From Takakia lepidozioides (lineage: Eukaryota > Streptophyta > Takakiopsida > Takakiales > Takakiaceae): a DNA stretch of 64,000 nucleotides. Shown in pieces: positions 1 through 11,940 of the stretch; the first letter of the stretch is position 1, and each line of letters starts with the position of its first letter. The translations under genes were made by a program, and so were the position numbers. The notes under the pieces are model-generated. The model ran no database searches. It saw only the letters and a list, made by a program, of their open reading frames with translations, and was not told the DNA's origin. The stretch lies in assembly GCA_030704615.1 (NCBI GenBank), contig CM060731.1:12586001-12650000 (forward strand), in the 5' to 3' direction.

Positions 1-27
1 GCTGGGGGCTACCTGCGCACACGAAAT

Positions 28-3000
28 ATGGCACGAAGCAAGGTATTTCTACAGTCTTAATTGACTTCTCTATCCTTCTGTTATTTAACATGTAAAACCG
101 AAATGCTGTGAGGGCCTCCACCTATGGGTGGTAGGAGAGATTATTGGAAGAACCACCAATTGTCCTTTGGATGTCGATTGTGTGTGAGATCAAGGACAAA
201 GTGGGTTGTTTGGGAAACAAAGGGATTGAGAGACAGTGTGGGAAGGCGACTTAGGTCTGTACATACTTACTTGGCAACCACGAGTTTGTGTTGTATCGTG
301 AATTGGGCATGTATCACAATGTCTACCGACACATAGCGCCTAAAGTAGAAACACTTGTGGTGATGTCTTTTAGTGCTGAATTGGGCCTCCCGTTGTAATG
401 TTCCAGGATTGTTTTGGTATTGTCCGCATCCTCTAAGCTTTACTTCTGGTTCTTGGGTTGGGGCGTTATCCTTGCTGAATCCATCAGTTACATCTACCGT
501 ACCTGTTAGAATACTTCTTGGGTTTTGAGCATTTGTGTCATCCATACATTCTAGCTGCTTCATGCAGAGACCAAACACCCGGCAGGTTGATGCACAGTTT
601 CATCCATTTGCCTGACCACATGTGTCAAATTTTTGGTCTCCATGTAGCTGCTCCTGATCAGAGCTTGTTTACTTGGTGGAGTGGCGTGTTGCAGGAGACA
701 CTAGTGTTGCTACTGGATGTGAGTGCCAGCATGCATCCCCATCTTCCTCTGGCAACAAAACTTTTGTCGACTGTCTTAGACCGAAAGGTATTGACAATTC
801 GTTGTTTCGCTCTTTCTATTGGCTTGAAGTTGTTCCATTCTGAAGCTTGTAATGTCAAGTGATCAGTAAGTTGCATTGATGTGAGAATGGGTGCCGGATG
901 CAGCTGATGCTAAGTAAAAGTGATGAGCTTGGTCTGGTTCTTTTTGGCGCAACTGGTATTCCCATTCCCTTCAACCTGCTGCAATAGTAAGAATGCACTG
1001 TATGACATCCATGAATGTTACCAGAATTGCTTTACTCGTGAAGCTGCTCCTCCATGTCTTATCAACAGGGATGCATTCACAGGACTTCACTAGTTCTTGA
1101 AAGTGGCTTTCATAGAGTCTTGTATGACCATGTCATGTGAGGAGCTTCACTAGAAGGTTGTTATCAGGAGCCCAGCCTCCAAAACTCTTTCCCCCCTGGC
1201 CATCATGAGCATAAAAGTTGAGCTTATTATTGATCTGTGCTGTGGAGACTTGTTTGGACATTCTCAGAGACGGAGAATGAATTGAATGAGGAGTTGGGGG
1301 GCTATGAGAGCATCGTGGTTTCTCGGCCTATTGCAGTTGTTGATGAAGACGTTTCACAGTCATTGGAGAACATTCCCCGAGGGACGGGTGCTAGTGACTG
1401 TATCCTTGTTTGGTAGACCAATTCGTTGCATTTGTTGTGGTTGTGAGATGTGTTGCCTGTGTTCTCTCAGGTCGATCGCTATGCTAAGACTCAAATATGT
1501 GCTATGGAATGGTGAAAGTTTGCTTATAAGCTCATCATTCCCAAGCCTAAGCCAAGAAGTGTTACAGCTCCCATGATAGAGTACATGTACATAATATCTC
1601 TAGAGAGGGAGTTTGGGACTGAAAGTGAGGAGTAAAAAGATGGAGAGAGTTAAAGGGAAGGAAAGAGGGAGCTAACAACTTATCCTCCACATTGAGTTTC
1701 TTAACCCCTAAGGGCCAGTTCTGGATGCCATCGTGGTTGGCATTGACATGATCATCAAGAAGCTTGGGCAAGGGAAGAAAGCCAACAAGCGCATCTGTCT
1801 TATCACAGATGCTGAGTCCCGGATCAGAGAACCCGAGGAGGGTACGGTAGAAGAGCAAGTTGACAATATTGCAGGGCAAATGGCTAAAGAAAGTATCAAA
1901 TTGGAGGCTATTGTTGTCCGAATCGGACACCAGACCCCCTCAAAATCAACGATACGGAAGGAGAACGAGGCTTTCTTGAGAAGATTTGAATCACAGGCCC
2001 AAGCAGAGATGTCGATTGTGCGGAGCGCAATACCAATGCTCGGAGCAATCAGGCCTCGCACAGTGGCGCCAACAACTTTGTACCGAGGTGATCTGGAGCT
2101 GACTCCAAGCATGAGTGTGAAGGTGGGCTTTGCATCCTGGCTTCCGTTGTGGAGTTTTTCTCGGTCTAACAATAGACAATGCTCGGCTTTGGTCTGGGGC
2201 TTACATGGTAGCATGTTTGTGTTCACGGATTTGATTTAGTTTCACCACTTGGAGATTCTAAATTGAGAGAGAATCCTAAATTTCACATTATGAGCAGAAG
2301 TAGACATCATGGTTTTTTCTAATAGTCAAAACACTGTTTTTGTCCACATGGCTGCACACTTTGTGTTGGATTGCTGAGTTGGTTTCCAGCCAAGTATGAC
2401 CAGTCTCCAATTGAGGTTGAGGGCTTGGAGGCAGTAGCATTGCAAGAGGCCCTTCAGCCAAGGTAATGAATGCCTTTTGAGCTGTAAATTCATACAGGTT
2501 TGGGTGTACAAGAAGACTGCCCAAGAAAAGTTTCCAACCCTGAAGAAATTCTCAGACAATGCACCCTCCACAGATCCTTACACAACACATGAAGTGAAAG
2601 TGGACATGGAATATAAGAGTTCAATCGACCCAGATGTGTCAATTCCGCCTGAGCAGCGCACTAAGGCGTACAAGTATGGGCATCAATATGTGCCCATATC
2701 TGGAATGATGGAGGAAGCTCACAAGTTCAAAACTGAGAAGGGCATTAAGCTCATTGGCTTCATGCATACCTCTAAAATTCCTCGGTATTTCACTCTCACC
2801 ATCCAGTCTTAGAATGATTCAGCATGTTCTAGTCCCTTGAACTCTCTTGTCCAAGGTTCGAGTAGTAGCTTGTATCGCTAACAGCGAAGAACTTGGATCA
2901 TTACCTCTACGCTCCTAGATCTTTTGGTTAGTATCTTGTACCGGCTGTTATTAATGATGGCTGGATTGGCATATTGTAGGCACTATTACTTGAAGGAGTC

Positions 3001-5767
3001 CAATGTGTTTGTTCCAGAGCCTGGCCACACAAAATCAATGAAAGCCGTCTCAGCCCTTGCTCGCGCATTGCAGGCCTCTGATCACTTAGCGCTGGTACGC
3101 TGTGTCTGGAGGCAAGCGCAAGTCAACGTTGTTTTGGGTGTTCTGACTCCCTATATTTCTACTCAAGATAATGTGGTGAGTCCTGCATGAATGTTCCAAA
3201 CTGTCGGTTTACTTCCACCCAGGACTACCTTACGAATAATGCTGGTGGCCTGTAGGGCAAGCATGAAGACAGTCAAATGAGATCAATTCCCAAAATTATG
3301 AGAACAAAATGTTCTGGTGGGTTCTGGATGTCCATCTTCATGGATGTTTAAGCATTACTCACCTCTTGCAAATGTCCAAATTGCAGTTGTACTGTTATAA
3401 CGCTTTCCCTGCAGGAACATCCACCTTGTGCCACTTTTTCCTTAAATAGACTGATTTACTTTCTTATTTATTTGCCTCAAAAAAGTGGAGACTTCACTAG
3501 TTGCAGAAAAATCAATTGTTTGTGCTGTTAGGCGGATGGATTCTACTTCAATGTGATTCCATTTGCGGATGACATGCGCGAGTTTCCGTTCAATTCCTTC
3601 AGCACATCTCCAGAAGCTGTGCAGCCATCAGAGGAACAGCAAGAAGCTGCAGACAATTTAGTAGGCATGCTGAACCTGGCTCCTGATGGAGGAGAGGAAA
3701 AACTCCAACCAGAGCTCACTATCAATCCTATTTTGCAGGTAGGTTCACCACAACAATATGACATCTTTTATACCAGTTATAATTCTTCCAATTCCCCTAC
3801 TGGAAACATGTCTGGGGAGGCTGTTGATCTCTCATAGTCCAACTTATTCTGGGGTATACTTTGTTCATACTGGCACCAGCTCGTGGTATCGTCAAATTAC
3901 CCCAACATTTGTATTAGTTGTCAATTTTCCTTTTCATGTTGAACTAACTTGAACCAACAAGGAGCTTATTTCAGATCTCTTGTTTTGTGGATTTGGATCT
4001 GCTTAGAAAGGTCTTGAAGTCTCATCACGAGTTATTGTCGACGCTGTGGTGCATTGGGTTAAGCTGGCAATGTACATCCAATTGTGTCTCTCTCTTTCTT
4101 GCAGGCTTTCTATCTTGTTCTTGTCTTGGTTGCCATTTTACTTGCAGGAGGCACAGCCCTGATAATGTGCAGAGTCTTTGATGTGATTGTCTACCGTCCC
4201 CATGGGTGCTCAGTCCCCCCTTGGACATTATATAGCTTCGATTTTTGGGCTGAATGTGGAGGGCCCTCTTGTTTCATTCTTTCTTGTCCCATTAGCTCTT
4301 TGAGCTTTCCGCAGACGTTATAAAGTATTATTTCATTGCATTTCTCTCCTGTATCATGCTTTCTTTTGTCCCATAAACTCTTTGAGCTTTCTACAGATGT
4401 TACCAAGTGTTTCTCTCTTTGATTCAGGTTAAAGGACTTCTCAGGTAAATTCTTTGGTTGGGATGGCTGACAGCGTTTCTACAGATTCCTGCATGCAAGA
4501 GCACTGAACCCACAGGCTGATATACCACCCCTGGACGAAGCTCTCTGTTCCATCGTGAAGCCAGATACCGAGATGTGGTCCAAAAACAGTTTTGTGCTCC
4601 AACAATATTGCAGACAGTTCACTTTGATCCCAAATGTCCAGGTTTGCATTTCACCTTTTCATACATTGTGCACCTTTGCTTCTCAGTGTAATGTCCACCT
4701 CCATTCTGTTTCTTGAGCTGAACTAGAGCCTTCAAAAAGTTGATTCTTTAATCTTGTATATGCTCATGCCTATTGCTCTTGTTTCTCCGCCCCCCTCTCT
4801 CTCTGAAGTAAAAAAAACCATGCTTTGCCGCGTTATTAGGCTGCCTTCGAGTAGGCGTCTGCAGTAAGGGTTGGTAACTCCAAACAGGCTAAGTCTCTAG
4901 AATCCATTCAGTGGGGGTGCTTAAGGAGTGCATGCCAGCATTATCCAAAACAGCCAACGTGGCTGTTCGGGGTGAGTTTGTCATCCCTTCCTTAAGCTCC
5001 CAACGAGATGAATTCAAGGTCAGATGGTGGTGTCAGCTGCAACATCCTGTCAAACAGGCCAAGTCCTGGCGGAAGAGAGTAGAAGAGATTCTCAAGCATC
5101 TGAATCTAAGCCTGCAAGTCTTGACCCTGCTGGATAAATCTGACTTAGCGGCTGTAGTGTCCAAGCCATGTCTGTTGCCAGGAAATTGTCTGATGAAAAT
5201 GAAGTTAGGCAGAAGACTTCCCTGAACTTGTTTCCAGTCATGACATGGGAGAGGCCATCATGGATGACCTCGAGGGTTTACCCACCCTCGGTACTAGACT
5301 GAAATTTAAACTCAGGGTGGGAAGCCTACCCTTGAACAGCAAACAGATGCAGAGAGGAAAGAGGATTGCAATTGCCCGTTGTGTGGGCAACCTGAAGACA
5401 ATATTCATTTTCTGATTCATTGTCCTGGGTACTCTCATGAGAGAGATGCCCTCTTCAAATCCATCAAGGGAATTGTGCCTGAACCTCTGTTTACCAACTT
5501 TGAAAGTCTCGAGGCTGAGCCAAAATCCCAGGCCCTTTTGGGGCCTAGTTATTGGGCAAACCACACACAGCAGATTGATGCTTGTGTGAAGGGATTTCTA
5601 GAGGATATCTGGAAAACTCAGATTAATTGTCTGTTCCAAGGTCAGTCATACTACCGGCATCTGCCCCTGACAAAGGTAGTTTCTATCCCATTGTGTTCCG
5701 CTCAAACTGAGCACGGGGTTAATGGCCACAAGGCTACGGCAAACAATGTCTTATGAGTACATTCTCG

Positions 5768-5805
<38 letters not shown>

Positions 5806-8307
5806 TTCACTGTTTTATTTCAAGGTAAGTCTTACTACCAACGGCAGCCCCTGACAGAGGTAGGTTCTGTCCCTTTGTGTTCCGCTCAAACTGGGCTCGG
5901 GGTCAATGGCCACAAGGCGGCGGCAAACAACGTCTTATGAGGACATTCTCTCTCACACATGAGATTTGGGGACCATAGATCACGAGGATCAGTGGCAGAC
6001 AATGGTTGGACCATTACAGATCTGTTTCCTGTGGAGAATGGTCTGTGTCCAGTGCACTGTATTAGTTTAGGTCATGTGGGTACAATTGACAATCTTCTCC
6101 TTCAACATGAGGCAACCTTCAGGGGTTGGGGCTAGAGATACAACACCGTCACAAATGTCATATGCAGAATTTGCATGTGTACTGCTTCAAACTGTGGCCA
6201 TCTTCCGGCTTACAATGTTTCTAGCAAGGTTGCGAGCCCTGCCACCCAAATAGCTATCAGCCCGGGCCTTGCAACCTCTATCAGATTTGCAAATTCTGGT
6301 CTCAAGACTTCCTGTTATCCAACTTCATTGAGCGCTTCGTTGCTTCCCTACTGCCACAAAATACAGAGGGTGTGGAAATTTTGTCCAAGCACGACCACAA
6401 CAGATGCATCAGACAGGAGCTGATACTTCATGTCAGCTGACCATGGAAACCACCCAATCTTACAACAAGACTGCGGGTTTATCCAGAGTCATTCTTGGTC
6501 CTCTGTAGAATCTTGCAGCCCAACTACCTGTCTGCAGCTCTATCTCCACCTCTTTTAAGGGGGTGGGCTCCTACAGTCTGGGGATGGAGACTGGTAGGTG
6601 GGAAAACCTGCAGCATGAGGACCACCTGTGCCTCGCTCACGCTGAGGATAACAGGGAAATCAAAAATGACATTTCTTTACTCGCTGTCCTTTCTGCATGA
6701 GGCGTTGACTCTTAGACAATCCGTCTAATTTGTACCATCAGTGAAGTGCAGACAGCATCATTTCTTCTCATGGCTTGTGTACTGTCTAATAACGATTGCA
6801 CTTTCCAAACCATGCCACATGCATCAAGTAAAAAAGAATGCTTATAAGATCTGGGGCAGATAATGGTGTCTCTTTAGAGGTTTCTTATCCCTGCAGAAAC
6901 AATTATGAGAACCCAAAGTGCTTAGCAGCTGACCTGCAAGAGGCAGTCTGCCTCCATACAAACTTAAGCTTTGAGTTGTTCTTTGGTTAAGTGGCCCTAC
7001 TGTTTTGCTGTTTGTGGTTGTATGTTCTGTTCTTGTATCCCTTTTGGGCTGCTTATGGGGGACCCCTCTTTTTCTTGTTTTTTGCTTGCTCTTATCCCAT
7101 AAGCTCTTTGAGCTTTCCACGGACGTCATAAAGTACCATGTCATTTCATTTCTCTCTCTTTCTGTGCACAAATATAATTTTTTCTCGCTCCCTTCGCGTT
7201 CACCCAAACCCCCCCTTTTGTCAGTCAAAACTGATAGTTCTAGAAACCCAGAGGGGCCACTCAACTCAAGACTGCATTATTTGGCAGAAGGGAAAAGTTG
7301 GACGACGCTTCTGGAGGGACAAAGGGGAAGGAGAAGACAAACAACGTGATGAGGGACAAGCAGCAGCCATGGACGTTGACACCGGTGAGGGTGAGGGGCA
7401 GATATCCTTTGATAGTCTTACAGGAAGGCAAGTTGAGGAAGTTGGCAGTGTGAATCCAGTGAAAGACTTTGAGGCACTCTTGGCACGACGTGATAGTGAT
7501 GACTGGATACCCAAAGCGGTGCAAGGCATGAAGAATATAATCCGTGATCTTTTGGATTCAGCTTATAATGGCAACACATATGAGAAAGCTCTTGCGTGCC
7601 TGTGTGCTCTCCGCGCAGGTTGTGTGGTCCATGAGGTATGGTTTCTCATTGGTCAACTCATCGTCTAGTTTGATTGTGAAAGGATACGAGTGCACGCTGG
7701 CTTCTATCGACAGCAATTGGCAAGCACAGTGACAAAATTATTTTGTAGTATGGCACAAATGGTTTAATCCACAGCCCCCAAATTAAACCAGTTGCTGTTT
7801 TGCAAACATTAACATGAAGACATTTTCGGCCATGTTCCTAGCAGGAACCTCAGGAATTGAACAATTTTCTGCGGGATTTGGCGAAGAAATGTCGAGGGAA
7901 GCGGCTGAATGACTTTTGGGAGCAGATTGTCGGAAAGGGAGTCACTCTTATTTCCAAGGAGGAGGCACCTGACAGGTATGGTGTTCCATCACCCACAATA
8001 ATGTGTCAAAATGCATTTGCCACCAGTTCTACGTGAAGTAGGGGGGAAAGAGGGAAGTATACTGATTGACACATTGCCCATCGACCATTGCCTGTCAGTG
8101 TTTTCCATGATGTAATCTTGACAGCATAGGCCCCCAGGATCTCAACCCTCTGTTTGTGACTTCTGTTCTGTTTGGCAAAACAGTGATGTCTTGCCAGAAG
8201 AAGCTGCAGCATTCCTGGCTGGTGGGAAAGAGGGAGGAGAAGGCCCTCAAGCAGCCCCTGAAGATGAGATTGACGAAATGGAAGCACTCCTTGGAGAGGC
8301 TATGTGA
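28..8307 (+). CDS. KU80: Ku80 (XRCC5), DNA end-binding subunit, complete, 12 exons
   Basis: Ku80 pairs with Ku70 to form the ring that loads on broken DNA ends for non-homologous end joining and telomere protection in the nucleus. Exons: 28-42, 695-787, 904-955, 1268-1399, 1719-2122, 2498-2784, 2980-3175, 3532-3738, 4474-4641, 7288-7635, 7845-7975, 8184-8307. All junctions keep phase and give 718 codons plus stop, close to plant Ku80 length. Exon 1 encodes only MARSK and joins ETLVLLLDVSASM, the start of the vWA domain (about residues 1-230). The Ku core follows (YRGDLELTPSM, LVRCVWR, VIPFADDMREFPF, LVGMLNLAP), then the C-terminal arm and helical domain (VKDFEALLARRDSDDW, EKALACLCALRAGCV). 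The protein ends in an acidic EDEIDEMEALLGEAM tail. Intron 9 (2.6 kb) carries a LINE copy and another repeat. Family assignment is firm. The 15-base first exon is inferred from the conserved MAR start and phase. Confidence 0.95.
4215..4430 (+). repeat. Family B dispersed repeat, two partial copies in Ku80 intron 8
   Basis: Two neighbouring copies of a core reading like CCCATAAGCTCTTTGAGC followed by TTTCC-AGACGTTATAAAGT and a TC-rich stretch (cores near 4,284-4,335 and 4,356-4,415). The same core recurs near 7,080, 46,520, 48,330 and 50,900. It is non-coding and I know no named family for it. Confidence 0.7.
4850..5960 (+). mobile_element. LINE (family A), 5'-truncated copy with duplicated 3' end, in Ku80 intron 9
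   Basis: The copy is sense to Ku80. Frames at 4,911-5,225 and about 5,355-5,756 encode the end of a non-LTR retrotransposon ORF2. A zinc-knuckle CPLCGQPEDNIHFLIHC (CX2C...HX4C) is the hallmark of the region after reverse transcriptase, followed by a conserved tail (GFLEDIWKTQINCLFQG). The frame is broken between the two pieces, so it is dead. The 3' end reads GGCCACAAGGCTACGGCAAA, then CTTATGAGTACATT, and runs straight into a TC/CA microsatellite (5,765-5,806). About 180 bases of this 3' end are repeated at 5,820-5,955. The RT and endonuclease parts are absent. Confidence 0.85.
5765..5806 (+). repeat. (TC)n(AC)n microsatellite at LINE 3' end
   Basis: A run of CT dinucleotides switching to CA dinucleotides directly after the LINE terminal sequence CTTATGAGTACATT. 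The same junction recurs in other copies in the window, so the tract looks like the element's own tail. Confidence 0.85.
6510..7165 (+). repeat. Family C-B dispersed repeat in Ku80 intron 9
   Basis: The C part (6,515-6,725) matches 47,985-48,130 over about 130 bases; both copies share TGTCTGCA-CTCTATCTCCA-CTCTT and a following purine-rich stretch. It ends with CTGCATGAGGCGTTGACTC, shared with 46,418-46,450. The B part (7,036-7,165) holds the CCCATAAGCTCTTTGAGC core and a TC-rich end. C lies before B in all three copies (here, 46.4 kb and 47.9-48.4 kb), so they look like parts of one element. No coding capacity is seen. Confidence 0.65.
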
Positions 8308-10030
8308 ATGACATGGAGGCAATTGCACAATGTTGCAACAGTCATGGAAGGAAGCCTGTGCACAGTTCCAACTTTTGACGAGCCAGTACTTAATAGCAGA
8401 ATCAACTTTTTCACAAAGAAGTGCTTGGCTACCCTGGCAGCCTTTCTTTGTTTGATTGGAACTGGCAGGTCCAGGGATCAGGAAGGTCCAATTGCAGCAC
8501 GTGTACTGACGCATCGAGGGTGGAGGCACCATGGGTACCATACCAAAGCAACGAGTGCACCTTGAACAAAGTAAGACCATGTCAGACTTACAGATTGAGA
8601 CCGGGAGCACTTTAACATAACTGGCATTTTGCCCAGAGTGGCCCCTGTCTGCTTTCCTTGTGGGTAAAAAGCTATAGAGAATGTACAGGTTATGACAGAC
8701 CACTACAACACTGAGAGGACTGAAGCAATGACCAAAGGCAACCAAATTTCAACCAAAGTCGGGGCAAACTTTCCGAACCGAATTTCTAGTACTCAATTGT
8801 GAGAGACATTTTTGTTTGACGCCGATATGAATATGTACATTTTACTCGAGGATGTGACCAGATTCTGCATTTAGTGTTTGGAGTCTCTTCAAGAGCTGGA
8901 AATAAGCATCAACCAGGCTCTGGGAGGGTCCTAATCTCTCTGCACAGAGTTTGTCAAGTTTTGTCTATCTCAGCCTTGTCTCCATCCAGATGGATATAAA
9001 TCTCATGTTTTGCAGCACTGGAAAATAGACCTTCGTTTATGTACTGTTACATCTTAAGCAAACTCGCTTAAGTTAGCAGCCAAAAGATGTGGTCATTAAT
9101 GCGATTGTTACCAAGGTTTAATGTTTCAGCATGCTTTTCGTTTGTTTGTTTTGTTTTGTCTTTGGATGACAGGGAGCAGAGGCCCTGGAAAGAACTGGTC
9201 ATGCTGGTTATGAAAAACACCAAACTTATCTTGGGACATCCATGACCCAAATATAAATAAGCACCACAATCTCTAGCTTCAAGACTTTAGCAAGAGAAAG
9301 TGAGGATATCCAGCCACTAGTCCTTTCCAAATGATCTAGCAGCCTCATACTTTCATCAGTTGAGCTGTGAAGCATTGCCAATAAAGCTTTGAAGTTTACA
9401 ACTTCGTGTGGTGGAAAGTGTACTTGGATTTGAACTTGAAGAGATCCCATCCACTTACCTTTTTTTTAATTAATTTTCTTTTTGGGAAAAGGACTGAGCC
9501 CAATAGACTAGAGGGGTGGAAAAAATAACCACCTAGAGGCCATGGAGGCTTACTGTGGGGAGACTTCCCCCTAAGGGAGGGTTCAAAGGGAACCACAATG
9601 CCAAGGGAGACCAGGGAAGAAGGCCATAGGGATTCTATCCTGCGCAGATGGAGAGGATCCTACAAAGGCAGCTTAGAAAGGCAGCTTAGGATATCTAAGA
9701 TGCAATGAAGATGAACAAAGTGACCAGGGACAGTGTTCAGGGACACAGTCGACAGTCTGAATAGACCAAGCACAAAGGCTCCTAAAATCTGAGTTGTCTT
9801 CAGCTTAGAGTCTCTGGATCGACGATGCCTCCAATTTAGTCCCCTTCTCCATGGGGACCTGCCATTCCGTGGGGAAGAGTCCTGCCAGTGAAATGGAGTG
9901 TCGGTAGTCGAGAATGCCGCCTCCACCTAAGGAGGGTCGAAATCTTGGAGAAGTTGCCTTCTCCTCCGCTGAGAAGCCTGGGAAGAGCTGTAGACAAAGT
10001 GAACCACCCTTTCCTTCCCTCAGTCCTCAG
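8308..10030. other. Intergenic spacer, no gene recognised
   Basis: Covers the 3' side of Ku80 and the spacer to the SINE. Reading frames are short and lack recognisable domains. No repeats stand out apart from small T and A runs. Confidence 0.6.
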
Positions 10031-10036
10031 CACATC

Positions 10037-10268
10037 GGCTGGTAGCTCAGTTGGTAAGTGCACAGTGTGTCGCCCTGGTGGTTCAGGGTTCAAACCCGCT
10101 GCCCTGCCCCGTGTGTGGGACTGTTCGCGACGGTTGTCTGGGCGTTGGTCGTCCGGTAGGCCTCATGGCCCATAAATGAAAGGGGGTTAATTTTTCTCCC
10201 TCCTCAAGGGCCTGAATTGTGGGCTGCCGCTCCCAGGTTTCCTTTAAAAAAAGAAAAAAAAAGAAAAA
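10037..10268 (+). mobile_element. tRNA-derived SINE with A-rich tail
   Basis: The head carries an RNA polymerase III A-box-like TGGTAGCTCAGTTGG (about 10,040-10,055) and a B-box GGTTCAAACCC (about 10,087-10,097), spaced as in a tRNA gene. It does not fold into a complete tRNA with a matching acceptor stem. A unique body of about 140 bases follows, then a tail of A runs broken by G (10,245-10,268). This is the standard layout of a plant SINE. No clear target-site duplication was found. No second copy was noticed here. Confidence 0.75.
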
Positions 10269-10394
10269 AATTAACACCAAAATATTATGCAATATCTTAT
10301 CAATTTTCTCTTTTACCATAGATTGTTTTTTTTTGTGTTTTGTACATATTGAAGAACATCATATATTCTTTAAAACCATTAAATTATATATTAA

Positions 10395-10624
10395 TGGAAA
10401 TAACTATCCATACCCGGAAACTATTCATACCCTCAGGGTATATTTTGGCATGTATATCCATACCCGGGGGTTATATAGAAATCTGAAAAGTTAATTTACC
10501 CATACCCCGAGGGTAAATAAGTTTTTGAGATTTCAATTTATCCATACCCCGAGGGTAAATGATTTGACAAAAATAATTTACTTATACCAGGGTATATTGA
10601 AATCAATATACCCGCACAACACTG
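10395..10624. repeat. Short palindromic repeat patch with one hAT-like terminus
   Basis: CATACCCCGAGGGTA-like units (CCC-GAGGG palindromes) recur about five times between 10,405 and 10,590 in AT-rich sequence. The patch ends at 10,610-10,624 with CCCGCACAACACTG, the same terminal sequence as the MITE at 60,246-60,355. The matching left terminus was not found, so this is probably a truncated or rearranged relative. Confidence 0.55.
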
Positions 10625-11940
10625 GTAGGTACCAATGGGACAGGGAATCCAGATTCCAGGTAATCTCTCGGAATGAGAGCTGTCAGTGAATCTTGCGGAA
10701 CTCTGCCCAGATATTTATAAAGCCCCGGACAGGTGTTTCAAATCCGAGACAACAGGTAAAAATCCTGGCGAAGTTTCCAGGACTGCCCTCCTGCTACACA
10801 GTCCGTAAGGGATCAAGGGGTCTAAAATCCTGGAGAGTTGTGGTCCTGGATTTTACCTCTTCCAAAATTTAAGTAGCAGACAACAGTCCACCACCCTCCT
10901 CAACTTCTTTTGTCGGTACACAATCCAGGAGCTTTCTCAGCAACTCAACCACTCCCTCTTCCCTCTTGTCCTGATTATTGGCATGATACTTATTCCAATT
11001 ACATTGGTGTTTCTCGACCCGACCAACTCCTGGACGGTGTCCTTTGATCCGGCGCAACTCCGGCCAAAGCTAAAGCCAAAGCCGGTTATGTAAACAAGAG
11101 CCACTTCACCTCATGGCTACTCTCCCTTGTGGGGGTGGACTGTAGACAGCCCTCCATTGCTTTAGAGGAGCTGGTTCCCAAGGTACCCAGACCCTTAGAA
11201 AAATGTGGGCACAGGCTTCTAGGGATCTAGGGAACCGGGTCAATGAAAGACTGACTTTTACCCACGTGTTCTGACTTGTGTTCATGTTCTGAAACGTGGG
11301 ACAAGGGAGGCTTGGGGCCCAAGGAACTTGATAGGGTAGCTGGGGCCCTATGGCATCCTTGTTTATGTTGCTGAAGCTCCGAGTGCATGGGGCCCACTGT
11401 GACAGCGCTGAGAAACTTCTAAGTTACTCTTGATCAGGCTGTGGTGATGCTAGATCGGTTTGATTTGCTTTTGTGGATCTCTATATTTCGCTTTGTTTAT
11501 GGGGTCTTTTGTAAAGCTGTACAGAGACAATGATAAGTACAAGGTGGGATGTTTGCCTAGACAGACTAAGGCATTGCCTGGAGTACCAGCAGCAGAGGTA
11601 AAAGGGAGCAAGGACGTCGGTTGTAGATGTTGCAATCTGATGTGGGTCCCGCACGGCTTCACCGGAGCCGGATCCAAACTGCATGTCAAGTGTCAGGGCA
11701 CAGAGGTGCCACCGACCTCCTTCTCATATTTGTACCTTCCTTCTCTTCAATCTCTCTCTCTTTCTCCATCTCTCTCGTTCTTCTATCTCTTCGGTTCTGG
11801 TTCCTAGGACTAGTTGGGTCTCCTCTGGGATTCGGAGGTCGTCTTCTTCTTTCGTCTCTCTGTCTCTGCTGCAGCTGGTTGTCTGATCCGACGTGTCTAA
11901 CACGAAGAACGGGGGCTCGTCCTTTCAAATTAGTATCCCC
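10625..11940. other. Spacer and 5' flank of the AAA ATPase gene
   Basis: No protein domain is recognisable. Close to the gene (11,745-11,800 and 11,830-11,880) the plus strand is strongly CT-rich, which resembles a pyrimidine-rich plant 5' leader. No clear TATA box was identified. Confidence 0.5.

Noticed and set aside
10037-10110. A functional tRNA gene
   Set aside because: A- and B-boxes are present, but there is no matching acceptor stem and the sequence continues into a SINE body and A-rich tail.
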